The notes under the pieces were generated by a model. It was not told the DNA's origin, searched no databases, and worked only from the letters and a program-made list of their open reading frames with translations. From an uncultured Clostridia bacterium (GTDB lineage: Bacteria; Bacillota; Clostridia; Christensenellales; Aristaeellaceae), in assembly GCA_946626395.1 (NCBI GenBank), contig CAMOUF010000009.1:1-12511 (forward strand): 12,511 bases of DNA. The letters run 5' to 3'. How positions within the stretch are numbered: position 1 is the stretch's first letter; each line of letters starts with the position of its first letter. Of the stretch, positions 5,282 through 12,502 are shown one piece after another. A program made the translations under genes and the position numbers.

Positions 5282-5881
5282 TTATTGAATCCTTGCGTGC
5301 AGCAGCGGAGAGAGGGGCTTGTAGATCAGGCCGGTCAAAATGCTGAGCACCACGCCTTTGAGCAGATTGAAGGGAGCGGTGATCAAAAGCAGCAGCTTCC
5401 ATTCGCTGTCCACGCCGCCCACATTGGCGAACTTCAGAATGCCTTCCATATCCATGTGATACGCCCCCATATAGAAGGGAAGCATAATGAATTTGTTGGC
5501 CAGCACGCCCACCGCCACCATGCACACCGTGCCCACCGCCATGCCGATGAGGGCATTTTTCCGGGTCTTGTTGCCGTGATAAATCAGCGAGGCGGGCACG
5601 ATCAGCGCCGCGCCCATGAGGAAATCAGCCAGCTCACCCACCCCGGCGCTGGAGGAATGGAGCAGGCCGATCACGCTTTTCAGGGCCAGGATGATCAGAC
5701 CCGGCACCGTGCCCATGGAAAAGGCCCCCAGCAGCACGGGCAGATTGCTCACGTCCAGCTTGTAAAACGCCACCACGGGCACTTCGATCAGAAACAGGAT
5801 GGAGGCCACGGCCACCAGAATGGCCATGCGGGTCAGGTAAGGGGTGGAAAAAATGTTGGGTTTGCGGGTTTGGGTTGACAT
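5282..5881 (-). CDS. ribU: ECF riboflavin transporter substrate-binding subunit RibU
   Basis: Encodes 199 aa from ATG at 5881 with AAGGAGG upstream. It is a very hydrophobic protein with about six membrane segments: AILVAVASILFLIEV, the VLLGAFSMGTVPGLIILALK region, FLMGAALIVPASLIY, IGMAVGTVCMVAVGVLANKF, and two C-terminal ones (LLLLITAPFNLLKGVVLSIL). The length and the early ILFLIEVPVVAF and LDVSNLPVLLGAF stretches fit the S component RibU. RibU binds riboflavin and works with a shared energising module (EcfT plus two ATPases) encoded elsewhere. The FMN riboswitch upstream and the riboflavin kinase downstream make the substrate assignment firm. Confidence 0.92.
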   Translation of the reverse strand: MSTQTRKPNIFSTPYLTRMAILVAVASILFLIEVPVVAFYKLDVSNLPVLLGAFSMGTVPGLIILALKSVIGLLHSSSAGVGELADFLMGAALIVPASLIYHGNKTRKNALIGMAVGTVCMVAVGVLANKFIMLPFYMGAYHMDMEGILKFANVGGVDSEWKLLLLITAPFNLLKGVVLSILTGLIYKPLSPLLHARIQ

Positions 5882-5906
5882 GTCGCTTTCCTCCTTACAA
5901 TAAGCA

Positions 5907-5938
5907 CGCCCCTCAAAGCAGCTTCGCTTTCAGGGGCG
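5907..5938 (-). promoter_or_regulatory. Hairpin between riboswitch and ribU (candidate expression platform)
   Basis: CGCCCCT / AGGGGCG, extended inward by AAAGC / GCTTT past a C-C mismatch, lies between the FMN aptamer and the ribU ribosome site. In the RNA it is followed by UGCUUAUUGU, not by a proper U tract, so it may be a weak terminator or a folding partner. The ribosome site itself lies just outside the stem. Confidence 0.5.
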
Positions 5939-5971
5939 GATGCGCAGGAGAATGATCCCGCAGCTTTATCC

Positions 5972-6092
5972 GTTTCTTCTCTCATCCAGACTGTACTGTC
6001 GGCATCGGAATTTCACCGAATCGGCTGAGATAAACTCAGTTCGCGGGCTGTCACCGCCGGTAGGGAATTTCACCCATCCCCGAAGAAGCTTC
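5972..6092 (-). promoter_or_regulatory. FMN riboswitch (RFN element)
   Basis: Read on the minus strand, the conserved RFN blocks appear in order: GGGTGAAATTCCCTACCGGC, GGTGACAGCCCGCGA, a variable hairpin (CTGAGTTTATCTCAG), GGTGAAATTCCGATGCCGAC, AGTACAGTCTGGATGAGAGA. The closing P1 stem pairs TTCTTC (at 6087-6082) with GAAGAA (5979-5974). This aptamer binds FMN and normally shuts off riboflavin synthesis or uptake genes. It lies directly upstream of ribU. Confidence 0.97.
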
Positions 6093-6118
6093 AAGTGGTC
6101 TGTGCAATTTTCAATGCT

Positions 6119-6147
6119 ATTATATGCTGCCCCGCCTCATCCGTCAA
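6119..6147 (-). promoter_or_regulatory. Promoter of the ribU operon
   Basis: On the minus strand TTGACG (6147-6142) and a perfect TATAAT (6124-6119) are 17 bases apart. Transcription would begin about 20 bases before the riboswitch aptamer. Confidence 0.85.
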
Positions 6148-6170
6148 GCGGGAAATGATAAAAAAATATA

Positions 6171-6199
6171 TTGCGTAAATTTGCCGGTTCATGTATTAT
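6171..6199 (+). promoter_or_regulatory. Candidate promoter of the M18 aminopeptidase gene
   Basis: TTGCGT (6171-6176) and TATTAT (6194-6199) are 17 bases apart and about 35 bases before the start codon. The -35 is weak. It is divergent from the ribU promoter. Confidence 0.45.
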
Positions 6200-6233
6200 A
6201 AGGAAGATAAAAAGATCGGGAGGTTTTTGCGCT

Positions 6234-7547
6234 ATGCAGTATTCTGATCAGGATCAGGCCCGCCGCCTGATTGCCTTTATTCAAAAAAGCCCCACCAGCT
6301 TCCACGCCGTGGATGCTATGGAAAAGGACTTGGCAGGATTTACCCATTTGAACGAGCAGGACAAATGGCGTCTCGCCCCTGGGGGAAAATATTACGTGAC
6401 CCGGAACAAAAGCAGCATCATCGCCTTTACCCTGCCCCAAGGCCCTGTGAAGGCGTTCCAGCTCATTGCCAGCCATTCGGACTCCCCCACCTTTAAAATC
6501 AAGGAAAACGCCGAGGTCAGCGTGCGGGGCAAGTATATCCAATTGGACACCGAACGCTACGGCGGCATGATCATGTCCACCTGGCTGGACCGGCCCCTGT
6601 CCATTGCCGGGCGGGCGCTGGTGAAAACGGAAAAAGGCGTTTCCACCGTGCTGGTGAACCTGGACAGGGACATGGCCGTGATTCCCAACGTGGCCATTCA
6701 CATGAACCGTCAGATCAACGAGGGCTACAAATTCAACGCCGCCGTGGACACCTTTCCCCTCTGGGGCACTATGGACGCCAAGGATACCTTCAAGGCGGAA
6801 ATCGCCAAAGCCGCCGGAGTGGAACTGGAAAACCTGCTGGGGGCTGACCTGTACCTCTACAACCGCACCCCGGGCAGCGTGTGGGGCGTGAAGGAAGAAT
6901 TCGTGTCCGCCCCCCGGCTGGACGATCTGGAATGCGCTTTCGCTTCCCTGGAAGCGTTCAAGGCCGCCGCGCCAGGCAGCCACGCCAATGTGTTCTGCGT
7001 GTTTGACAATGAAGAAGTGGGCAGCACCACCAAGCAAGGGGCCGCCTCCACCTTCCTTTCCGATGTGCTGCGCCGCGTTATTTCCGCCCTGGGACAGGAG
7101 GAAGAAGACTATTACACCGCCCTGGCCAACAGCTTCATGCTGTCCGCCGATAACGCCCACGCTGTGCATCCCAACCACCCCGAGTTTTCCGACGGCCAGA
7201 ACGCCACCTACATGAACGAGGGCATCGTGGTCAAGTTCAACGCCAATCAGAAATACACCACCGACGGGGTGAGCGAAGCGGTGTTCCACAGCATCTGCAA
7301 AAAGGCGGAGGTGCCTGTGCAGCATTACGCCAACCGCTCCGACATGCCCGGCGGCGGCACCCTGGGCAATATCTCCGGCACCCACGTATCCATCAACACC
7401 CTGGACATCGGCCTGGCGCAATTGGCCATGCACAGCGCCTATGAAACCGCCGGCGTCAAGGATATCGGCTTCATGATCCGCGGGATGCAAGCCTTCTATG
7501 AAACGGAAATTTTGGCCCGGGAAGACGGCGTATACGACTGCGAATAA
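6234..7547 (+). CDS. M18-family metallo-aminopeptidase
   Basis: Encodes 437 aa from ATG at 6234, 10 bases after GGGAGG; an upstream in-frame TTG would start inside the promoter. All M18 metal and catalytic residues are visible: ASHSDSPTFK (H81), the APRLDDLECAF segment (D230/D231), VFDNEEVGS (E260/E261), LSADNAHAVHPN (D306) and the NISGTHVSINTLDIG segment (H384). Length and motifs fit the cobalt/zinc-dependent aspartyl-type aminopeptidases, which trim acidic N-terminal residues from peptides in the cytoplasm as large oligomers. Bacterial members are usually annotated apeB. No signal peptide is present. It is divergent from the riboflavin operon and shows no functional link to it. Confidence 0.95.
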   Translation: MQYSDQDQARRLIAFIQKSPTSFHAVDAMEKDLAGFTHLNEQDKWRLAPGGKYYVTRNKSSIIAFTLPQGPVKAFQLIASHSDSPTFKIKENAEVSVRGKYIQLDTERYGGMIMSTWLDRPLSIAGRALVKTEKGVSTVLVNLDRDMAVIPNVAIHMNRQINEGYKFNAAVDTFPLWGTMDAKDTFKAEIAKAAGVELENLLGADLYLYNRTPGSVWGVKEEFVSAPRLDDLECAFASLEAFKAAAPGSHANVFCVFDNEEVGSTTKQGAASTFLSDVLRRVISALGQEEEDYYTALANSFMLSADNAHAVHPNHPEFSDGQNATYMNEGIVVKFNANQKYTTDGVSEAVFHSICKKAEVPVQHYANRSDMPGGGTLGNISGTHVSINTLDIGLAQLAMHSAYETAGVKDIGFMIRGMQAFYETEILAREDGVYDCE

Positions 7548-7587
7548 TTTGATTTCTTATGCTGCGTGACAGCTTAGAAAAGCAAGG

Positions 7588-8115
7588 ATGTGCGTTGATT
7601 TGGGAATATTGATTTGCGGGCTCAACGGCGTTGGAAAAAGCACGGTTGGCAAAATGCTTGCTGAACGGATCGGTTATCGATTCATTGACAATGAAGATCT
7701 CTATTTCCCGAAATCAGACAGCACATACCTCTTTTCCAGCCCAAGAAGCAAGGAAGAGGTCATTGAGCTTCTGGAAGAAAAAATAGCGGATAACAGCAGA
7801 TTTGTTTTTGCCGCTGTAAAGGGGGATTATGGCGATCCATTCATTGCCGCCCTGGATCATATCGTGTTGATTGATGTTCCCAAGGAGATCAGACATCAGC
7901 GTGTCCGGAATCGTTCCTACGAAAAATTTGGGGAAAGAATTTTGCCTGGCGGGGATTTGTATGATCAGGAATCCGCATGGTTTTCACTCGTAGACAGCAG
8001 GCCTGAGGATGATACAAAAAAGTGGCTTGAGACGGTGAACTGCCCCGTCATTCGCATGGATGGGACATTGCCGGTCAAGGAGAACGTTGAATATCTTGTA
8101 TCTGTGTTGGGTTAA
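7588..8115 (+). CDS. Shikimate-kinase-like P-loop ATPase of unknown substrate
   Basis: Encodes 175 aa (or 171 from TTG at 7600, which fits the AAGGA at 7584-7588 better than the ATG at 7588 does). Residues 7-19 give a Walker A loop, ILICGLNGVGKST, preceded by a beta strand. An acidic second site, DNEDLYF (34-40), sits where small-molecule kinases bind phosphate acceptors. Strand IVLIDVP (about 91-97) is followed by an Arg-rich lid (RHQRVRNRSYEKFGER). This layout is that of the shikimate/gluconate/adenylate kinase superfamily (AAA_33-like), but the shikimate-binding motifs are not recognisable, so the substrate is open. It follows the aminopeptidase by 40 bases with no terminator and may be read through from it. 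It is visibly less GC-rich than its neighbours. Confidence 0.75.
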   Translation: MCVDLGILICGLNGVGKSTVGKMLAERIGYRFIDNEDLYFPKSDSTYLFSSPRSKEEVIELLEEKIADNSRFVFAAVKGDYGDPFIAALDHIVLIDVPKEIRHQRVRNRSYEKFGERILPGGDLYDQESAWFSLVDSRPEDDTKKWLETVNCPVIRMDGTLPVKENVEYLVSVLG

Positions 8116-8157
8116 CGGACAGATGCCAAGGCTATCCCATTGGATTATGCAGCAATG

Positions 8158-8200
8158 AAAAAGAGGAGCCATTCCTGAAACAGGACGGTTCCTCTTTTTT
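8158..8200. terminator. Strong bidirectional terminator
   Basis: AAAAAGAGGAGCC pairs with GGTTCCTCTTTTT (one G-T pair), extended by TCCTG / CAGGA around a 3-nt loop, with A and T tracts on the two sides. It ends the plus-strand kinase gene and the minus-strand uxaA, whose stop is at 8210. Confidence 0.92.
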
Positions 8201-8209
8201 ATGCTTAGA

Positions 8210-9634
8210 TTATAAGGTTACGCCGCTCTTGAAAATGGCGATTTCCCGATAGCCGTGCTGCTCGGCCTTGGTTTCCTGGCCGTTAGCGGTGGCCAGCACC
8301 AGCTGGAACAGCTCTTTGGCGGCCTCCGCCATGGTTTTTCCCTGCAGCAGCTGCCCCGCGTTAAAGTCGATCCACTCGTGCTTTTTGGCGGCCAGGTTGG
8401 CGTTGGTGGCTACCTTGAGGGTGGGGGCCGGGCCGCCCAGCGGGGTGCCGCGGCCGGTGGTAAACAGGATCATCTGGGCGCCGGAAGCGGTCAGAGAAGT
8501 GACGGCACAGATATCGTTGCCGGGACCCCAGACCAGATTCAGGCCCTTGCGGGTCACGGGCTGGGTATATTGCAGCACGTCCTGCACCTCTCCCAGGCCG
8601 CCCTTCTGGGTGCAGCCCAGGGATTTTTCTTCCAGGGTGGTAATGCCGCCCGCTTTGTTGCCGGGAGAGGGATTCTCATACACCGGCATATGGTTGTCCT
8701 GATAATACTTTTTAAACCCGTTGATCAGATCGCAGGTCTTTTTAAATACCTCCTGATTCCTGCACCGGCCCATGATCAGGGATTCCGCGCCGAACATTTC
8801 GGGCACTTCGGTGAGCAGGGCGGTGCCGCCCGCGGCGCAGACGCCGTCGCTGACCGCGCCCAGGAGGGGGTTGGCAGTGATGCCGGAGAAGCCGTCGGAG
8901 CCGCCGCACTTGAGGCCGATCACCAGCTTGGAAAGAGGCTGCTCGGTTCGCCGATCGTTTTTCAGTTCATCCTGCAATTGCCCGATGAGCTTGAGCGCTT
9001 CGGCTTCCTCATCCTCCCATTCCTGACAGACCAGGAACTTGACCCGCTTTTCATTCACAGGGCCCAGGTGCTCCTTAAAAGCATCCAGGGTGTTGTTTTC
9101 GCAGCCCAGAGACAGCACCAGCACGCCGCCCGCGTTGGGATGGCGCACCAGGGCGCAGAGCAATTCCCGAGTACGGGCATGGTCGTCGCCCAATTGGCTG
9201 CATCCGTAGGGATGTGGGAAGGTATACACCGGCGCGGGCCCCAGCTTGCTGCCTTCGGCGGCGATGCGCTGGGCGGTATGGTTGACGCAGCCCACCAGGG
9301 GCAGCACCCAGATTTCATTCCGGATGCCCACGCGGCCGTCCTCCCGCTCATAGCCCATGAAGGAGCCTTCAAAGGGCGCGGCCTGATGGATGGGCTGAGG
9401 ATCATAGGTATATTCCTTTTCGCCGCTCAAGGCGGTTTTCAGGTTATGGGAATGAATCCATTCCCCCGCCTTGATGTCGCTTTGGGCGGTGCCGATGGGG
9501 CAGCCGTACTTGATGATCTTTTCCCCCTGGGAGATATCCTTTAAGGCGATCTTGTGTCCGGCGGGAATCCCCTCCCGGGGAGAAATCAGCACGCCCACAT
9601 TATCCAATTCATGCAGCTTGATGTAGTCGCTCAT
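8210..9634 (-). CDS. uxaA: Altronate dehydratase
   Basis: Encodes 474 aa from ATG at 9634; AAGGGAG overlaps the uxaB stop codon. The N-terminal SAF-type domain (about 1-75) holds GIPAGHKIAL, IKYGCPIGTA and AGEWIHSHNLKT. The C-terminal catalytic part holds GYEREDGRVGIRNEIWVLP (94-112), the HPYGCSQLGDDH segment (141-152), LKCGGSDGFSGITANPLLGA (241-260), ENPSPGNKAGGITTLEEKSLG (320-340, of which GNKAGGITT is core) and GPGND. It dehydrates D-altronate to 2-keto-3-deoxy-D-gluconate, using iron in characterised members. Galactarate dehydratase is the closest relative; the adjacent uxaB decides for altronate. E. coli UxaA is about 495 aa, so this is full length. It is the last gene of the operon. Confidence 0.95.
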   Translation of the reverse strand: MSDYIKLHELDNVGVLISPREGIPAGHKIALKDISQGEKIIKYGCPIGTAQSDIKAGEWIHSHNLKTALSGEKEYTYDPQPIHQAAPFEGSFMGYEREDGRVGIRNEIWVLPLVGCVNHTAQRIAAEGSKLGPAPVYTFPHPYGCSQLGDDHARTRELLCALVRHPNAGGVLVLSLGCENNTLDAFKEHLGPVNEKRVKFLVCQEWEDEEAEALKLIGQLQDELKNDRRTEQPLSKLVIGLKCGGSDGFSGITANPLLGAVSDGVCAAGGTALLTEVPEMFGAESLIMGRCRNQEVFKKTCDLINGFKKYYQDNHMPVYENPSPGNKAGGITTLEEKSLGCTQKGGLGEVQDVLQYTQPVTRKGLNLVWGPGNDICAVTSLTASGAQMILFTTGRGTPLGGPAPTLKVATNANLAAKKHEWIDFNAGQLLQGKTMAEAAKELFQLVLATANGQETKAEQHGYREIAIFKSGVTL

Positions 9635-9645
9635 GTTTTTCTCCC

Positions 9646-11094
9646 TTACTTTTCAAAAGCCTTACGCATGGCGGCACGAATGCCCACGGCCTGGATTTCC
9701 TTGATCTGGGCGTCCACCTTTTCTTCCAGGCCGGGAACCTGGGTCAGATCCTCGTTCCACAGGGCGGCATTGGAAAGGGCGGCGTGAGCGTCAGGGGCGG
9801 TCTGGGCCGCGAAGAAGGCAAGCACATGGGCGTCGTCCTTCACGGGATAGGGCTTTCCGTCCCGGATGCCTTCATAGTCCCCCGCTTCGTTTTGCTTGAT
9901 GCCGGTATAGAAGCAGATCAGGGAGGACAGGCCGAAGGCCAGGCAGGCGGGAATTTCCCCGGTCTTTTTCTGGTAATCCTTCAGGGTGGGAAGCACGCGG
10001 GCCGTCCACTTGCTGACGGAGTTCAGGGCAATGGACAAAAGCTCATGGCGGTTGAAGGGATTCTCGAACCGGCGGCAAACGGCGTCGGCAAAGTCCTTCA
10101 CTTCCTTTTCGGGAAGGGGCACGTTGGGCATGATTTCGTTGTTCAGGGCATGCTCCAGGAAAGGCCGCACGTCCTTGTCCGCCATGCATTCGCCCACGGT
10201 GTCCAAGCCCGCCAGGTATGCCCCCAGCACCATGGTGGTGTGGGCGCCGTTGAGCATGCGAACCTTGCGCAGCTTATAGGGCTTCACGTTGTCGGTAAAG
10301 ATGACGGGGTTCACCTTGTCCAGGGGCAGCTCCTTCTTCACCTGCTCGGGGCCCTCGATCACCCACAGGCCAAAGGGCTCGGCGGTGTCCAGCTGCTCAT
10401 CGTCATAGCCCAGTTCTTCAAACAGGCCGGGCAGCTCTTTCCGAGGGAAGCCGGTGACGATGCGGTCCACCAGGGTGGAGCAGAAAATGTTGTCGTTCTT
10501 GAGCCAGGAGATGAATGCATCCCCCAGCTTCCACTGCTCGGCGGTTTTCAGCACGGCGTCCTTGAGGTGATAGCCGTTATCGTCGATGAGCTCGCAGGGC
10601 AGGATGATAAAGCCGGGCTTGCCCAGCAGGAAGCGTTCATGGAGGAACCGGGTCAGCTTGCCGGGATAGGAGGGCTGGGGCCGATCGTCATAATAGTCGG
10701 TGCCGGTATACACAATGCCCGCTTCGGTGGTATTGCTGACGATAAAGCGCAGGGTGTCCACCTTGGCCAGGTCCAAATAGCTCTGGAAATCGGCGTAGGG
10801 CTCGATGGTTTCCAGCACCGTGCCCACGACCTTCACCTTTTTCACGTCGCCGCTTTCCTCACGGCCGCGCAGCATGACGGTATACAGGCAGTCCTGATCG
10901 CGCAGCAGCTTGCACATGCCCCGTTCCAAGGGCTGCACGATGGCCACGCCATAATCGCCGCCGCACTGGGTGTTCAGATTGTCCAGCATTTCATCCACAA
11001 AGGCGCGCAGGAAGCCGCCCTCGCCAAACTGCATCACCCGGATATTCTCCGGCCGCTTTACCTGGGGAACCAAGGTCTTATTCAATCTTTCCAT
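9646..11094 (-). CDS. uxaB: Tagaturonate reductase (altronate oxidoreductase)
   Basis: Encodes 482 aa, close to E. coli UxaB (483). ATG at 11094 is preceded by GGGAGAGGA; an ATG 7 codons upstream has no ribosome site. The N-terminal nucleotide-binding fold starts with RVMQFGEGGFLRAFVDEML (19-37), and FIVSNTTEAG (117-126) is typical of UxaB. The catalytic trio of the polyol-specific long-chain dehydrogenases is present with exact spacing: K277, N282, H285 in KVRMLNGAHTTMVLG. It reduces D-tagaturonate to D-altronate with NADH. It lies 11 bases upstream of uxaA, indicating tight co-expression. The relative fructuronate reductase (UxuB) is less likely given the neighbouring altronate dehydratase. 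Confidence 0.95.
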   Translation of the reverse strand: MERLNKTLVPQVKRPENIRVMQFGEGGFLRAFVDEMLDNLNTQCGGDYGVAIVQPLERGMCKLLRDQDCLYTVMLRGREESGDVKKVKVVGTVLETIEPYADFQSYLDLAKVDTLRFIVSNTTEAGIVYTGTDYYDDRPQPSYPGKLTRFLHERFLLGKPGFIILPCELIDDNGYHLKDAVLKTAEQWKLGDAFISWLKNDNIFCSTLVDRIVTGFPRKELPGLFEELGYDDEQLDTAEPFGLWVIEGPEQVKKELPLDKVNPVIFTDNVKPYKLRKVRMLNGAHTTMVLGAYLAGLDTVGECMADKDVRPFLEHALNNEIMPNVPLPEKEVKDFADAVCRRFENPFNRHELLSIALNSVSKWTARVLPTLKDYQKKTGEIPACLAFGLSSLICFYTGIKQNEAGDYEGIRDGKPYPVKDDAHVLAFFAAQTAPDAHAALSNAALWNEDLTQVPGLEEKVDAQIKEIQAVGIRAAMRKAFEK

Positions 11095-11159
11095 CGAAAT
11101 CCTCTCCCGTCTCATCTATCGTTCGTTGAATCAAAGCAGAATGTACGCCCCGTACTTTT

Positions 11160-12122
11160 TTACGCCATCACCAGATGGAAGCCGAAGCCGGCGATTTCAT
11201 CGTGGAGATAAATAAACTTCTTGCGTCCGTCGGGGGTAAAGGTGGCGGTGTCCTCGTCAAAGGTAAAGCCCCGCTGTTCCAGATGCCACTGGGCGCGCTC
11301 CACGTCCTTGGTGCCCATGCCGATGTGGCCGTGAGTGCCCCGGAAATTGGTTTTCATCATTTCCACCTGGGTGGATACGAACAGGCTCTTTTTGCTGTCC
11401 TTGGTCACGGGGCAGCCGAACAGAGCGCACAGCTTTTCCGCTTCCCGGTAGGTGACTTCTTCATTTTCATTGTTGATGCCGATATGCACGATGCGCAGAT
11501 CCAGCATGATGCGCACAGCTTCCCGGGCCAGGGCCTCGATGCGGCCCCAATCCTTATTTTCCACCGCGTCGTCCGGCACCATCCAGCTGCCGCCGCAGGC
11601 CGCGATCTTGGGGAAGGCCAGGTAATCGGGCAGGTTCTTTTCATTGATGCCGCCGGTGGGCACGAAACGCACGTCGCCGTAGGGGGCCGCCATGGCCTTG
11701 ATGAGCTTTAAGCCGCCCAGGGCTTCGGCGGGGAAAAACTTCACCGTCTTTAAGCCCAAAGCCAGCGCCGCTTCAATATCGCTGGGATTGCCGCAGCCGG
11801 GCAGCACGGGATAGCCCTTGTCGATGCAGTGCTTCACCACCACGGGGTTCAGACCGGGAGACACAATATAGCCCGCGCCTGCTTTCCAGGCCCTGTCCGC
11901 CTGCTCGCAGGTGAGCACCGTGCCCGCGCCAAGCAGCACTTCGGGCAGCGCTTCATGCACCAGGCGGATGGCTTCCTCCGCAGCGTCGGTCCGGAAGGTG
12001 ATTTCCGCCACGGGCAGGCCGCCGTTTTTCAGCGCCGTGCAAAGGGGCACCGCGTCCTCGGCGTTCTTTACTTTGATTACAGGCACCAGCCCGGCCAGGG
12101 AGAGTTTCTTGAGCATGTCCAT
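11160..12122 (-). CDS. KDPG/KHG aldolase fused to a C-terminal VOC-like domain
   Basis: Encodes 320 aa from ATG at 12122, with AAGGAGG 10 bases upstream. Residues 1-205 are a complete class I KDPG aldolase: PVAEITFRT (37-45) with E40 and R44, LLGAGTVLT, YIVSPGLNP (85-93), LPGCGNPSDIEAAL, TVKFFPAEALGG (126-137) with Schiff-base Lys128, and FVPTGGIN (153-160). It cleaves 2-keto-3-deoxy-6-phosphogluconate to pyruvate and glyceraldehyde 3-phosphate. Known stand-alone enzymes end here at about 210 aa. Residues 208-320 look like one glyoxalase/VOC-type module (LRIVHIGIN; GTHGHIGMGTKDVERAQWHL; FIYLHDEIAGFGFHLV), with His213, His266 and His316 on presumed strands. Its role is unknown. It is the first gene of the hexuronate operon, 65 bases before uxaB. 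Confidence 0.9.
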   Translation of the reverse strand: MDMLKKLSLAGLVPVIKVKNAEDAVPLCTALKNGGLPVAEITFRTDAAEEAIRLVHEALPEVLLGAGTVLTCEQADRAWKAGAGYIVSPGLNPVVVKHCIDKGYPVLPGCGNPSDIEAALALGLKTVKFFPAEALGGLKLIKAMAAPYGDVRFVPTGGINEKNLPDYLAFPKIAACGGSWMVPDDAVENKDWGRIEALAREAVRIMLDLRIVHIGINNENEEVTYREAEKLCALFGCPVTKDSKKSLFVSTQVEMMKTNFRGTHGHIGMGTKDVERAQWHLEQRGFTFDEDTATFTPDGRKKFIYLHDEIAGFGFHLVMA

Positions 12123-12194
12123 GGGTCAATCTCCTCCTTGTATATTGGGGTTGTATTTCTTCAATCGTGGCTTCTTTGCGGCTTGAATCGAACA

Positions 12195-12229
12195 CAAGTT
12201 CTAAGCTGTAAGTTCCAAGTTCCAAGCTA
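12195..12229. repeat. Five tandem 7-bp repeats
   Basis: Five consecutive heptads: CAAGTTC, TAAGCTG, TAAGTTC, CAAGTTC, CAAGCTA (consensus YAAGTTC, with GCT for GTT in two). They lie in the leader between the candidate promoter and the aldolase gene. Such arrays commonly vary in copy number between strains; no function is apparent. Confidence 0.75.
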
Positions 12230-12334
12230 ATTCTGCCTTACGCAAACAGGATGACGGTTTGTAAAGCTATTTTGCTTAGAACCGAAAGCCTGATCCCGAT
12301 TCCATGGGTTCTTGACCTCGATCGCTGAACAGTT

Positions 12335-12357
12335 GCGATTGGAATTATACTATTCGC
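12335..12357 (-). promoter_or_regulatory. Candidate promoter/operator of the hexuronate operon
   Basis: A perfect minus-strand TATAAT lies at 12349-12344, flanked by short inverted arms GCGA (12335-12338) and TCGC (12354-12357). No good -35 is present (ATAAGA at the right distance), as might be expected for an activated promoter, and the leader would be about 215 bases. Weak evidence only. Confidence 0.3.
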
Positions 12358-12427
12358 GTTTTATAATCTTATCAGATTTGGGATGGATTTTTCGCTCTGG
12401 CAAAGCTGAACGAAGGGAGGCGTAGTA

Positions 12428-12502
12428 GGGCCGAAGCGCCCGGAAAATGTGCCAGTGGCACATTTTCAGCGTAGGCCGGGCGGCAGCCCTGAGCCGAAGG
12501 CT
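12428..12502. repeat. Hairpin-rich element near the window edge
   Basis: Four stem-loops follow each other within 75 bases: GGGC/GCCC (12428-12441), a perfect 11-bp stem GAAAATGTGCC-AGT-GGCACATTTTC (12443-12467), GGGC-GGCA-GCCC (12478-12489) and AGCC-GAA-GGCT (12492-12502). The stretch is much richer in G+C than the sequence to its left. It has the look of a dispersed palindromic repeat (REP/MITE type) or a structured RNA, and may continue beyond the window. Confidence 0.45.

Noticed and set aside
5265..5525. An 87-codon upstream extension of the riboflavin kinase
   Set aside because: It overlaps ribU in another frame and encodes an Arg/Gly-rich sequence with no family match. The ribosome site before 5264 sets the start.
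6189..7490. Long minus-strand open frame opposite the M18 aminopeptidase
   Set aside because: Low-complexity Gly/His/Val-rich product and no family resemblance; it is explained by codon bias of the real gene.
8255..9544. Long plus-strand open frame opposite uxaA
   Set aside because: Same reasons: antisense to a well-supported enzyme gene, with skewed composition.
9784..11211. Long plus-strand open frame opposite uxaB
   Set aside because: It is antisense to a gene with clear catalytic motifs, has a His/Gly/Gln/Val-rich composition typical of the reverse of a GC-rich gene, and has no ribosome site.
11953..12225. Minus-strand 90-codon frame running through the heptad repeats
   Set aside because: Its N-terminus is only the translated repeat and the rest is out of frame with the aldolase gene; it has no ribosome site.
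12195..12229. Possible CRISPR-like array
   Set aside because: The units are 7 bp with no spacers and no cas genes, so this is a simple tandem repeat.
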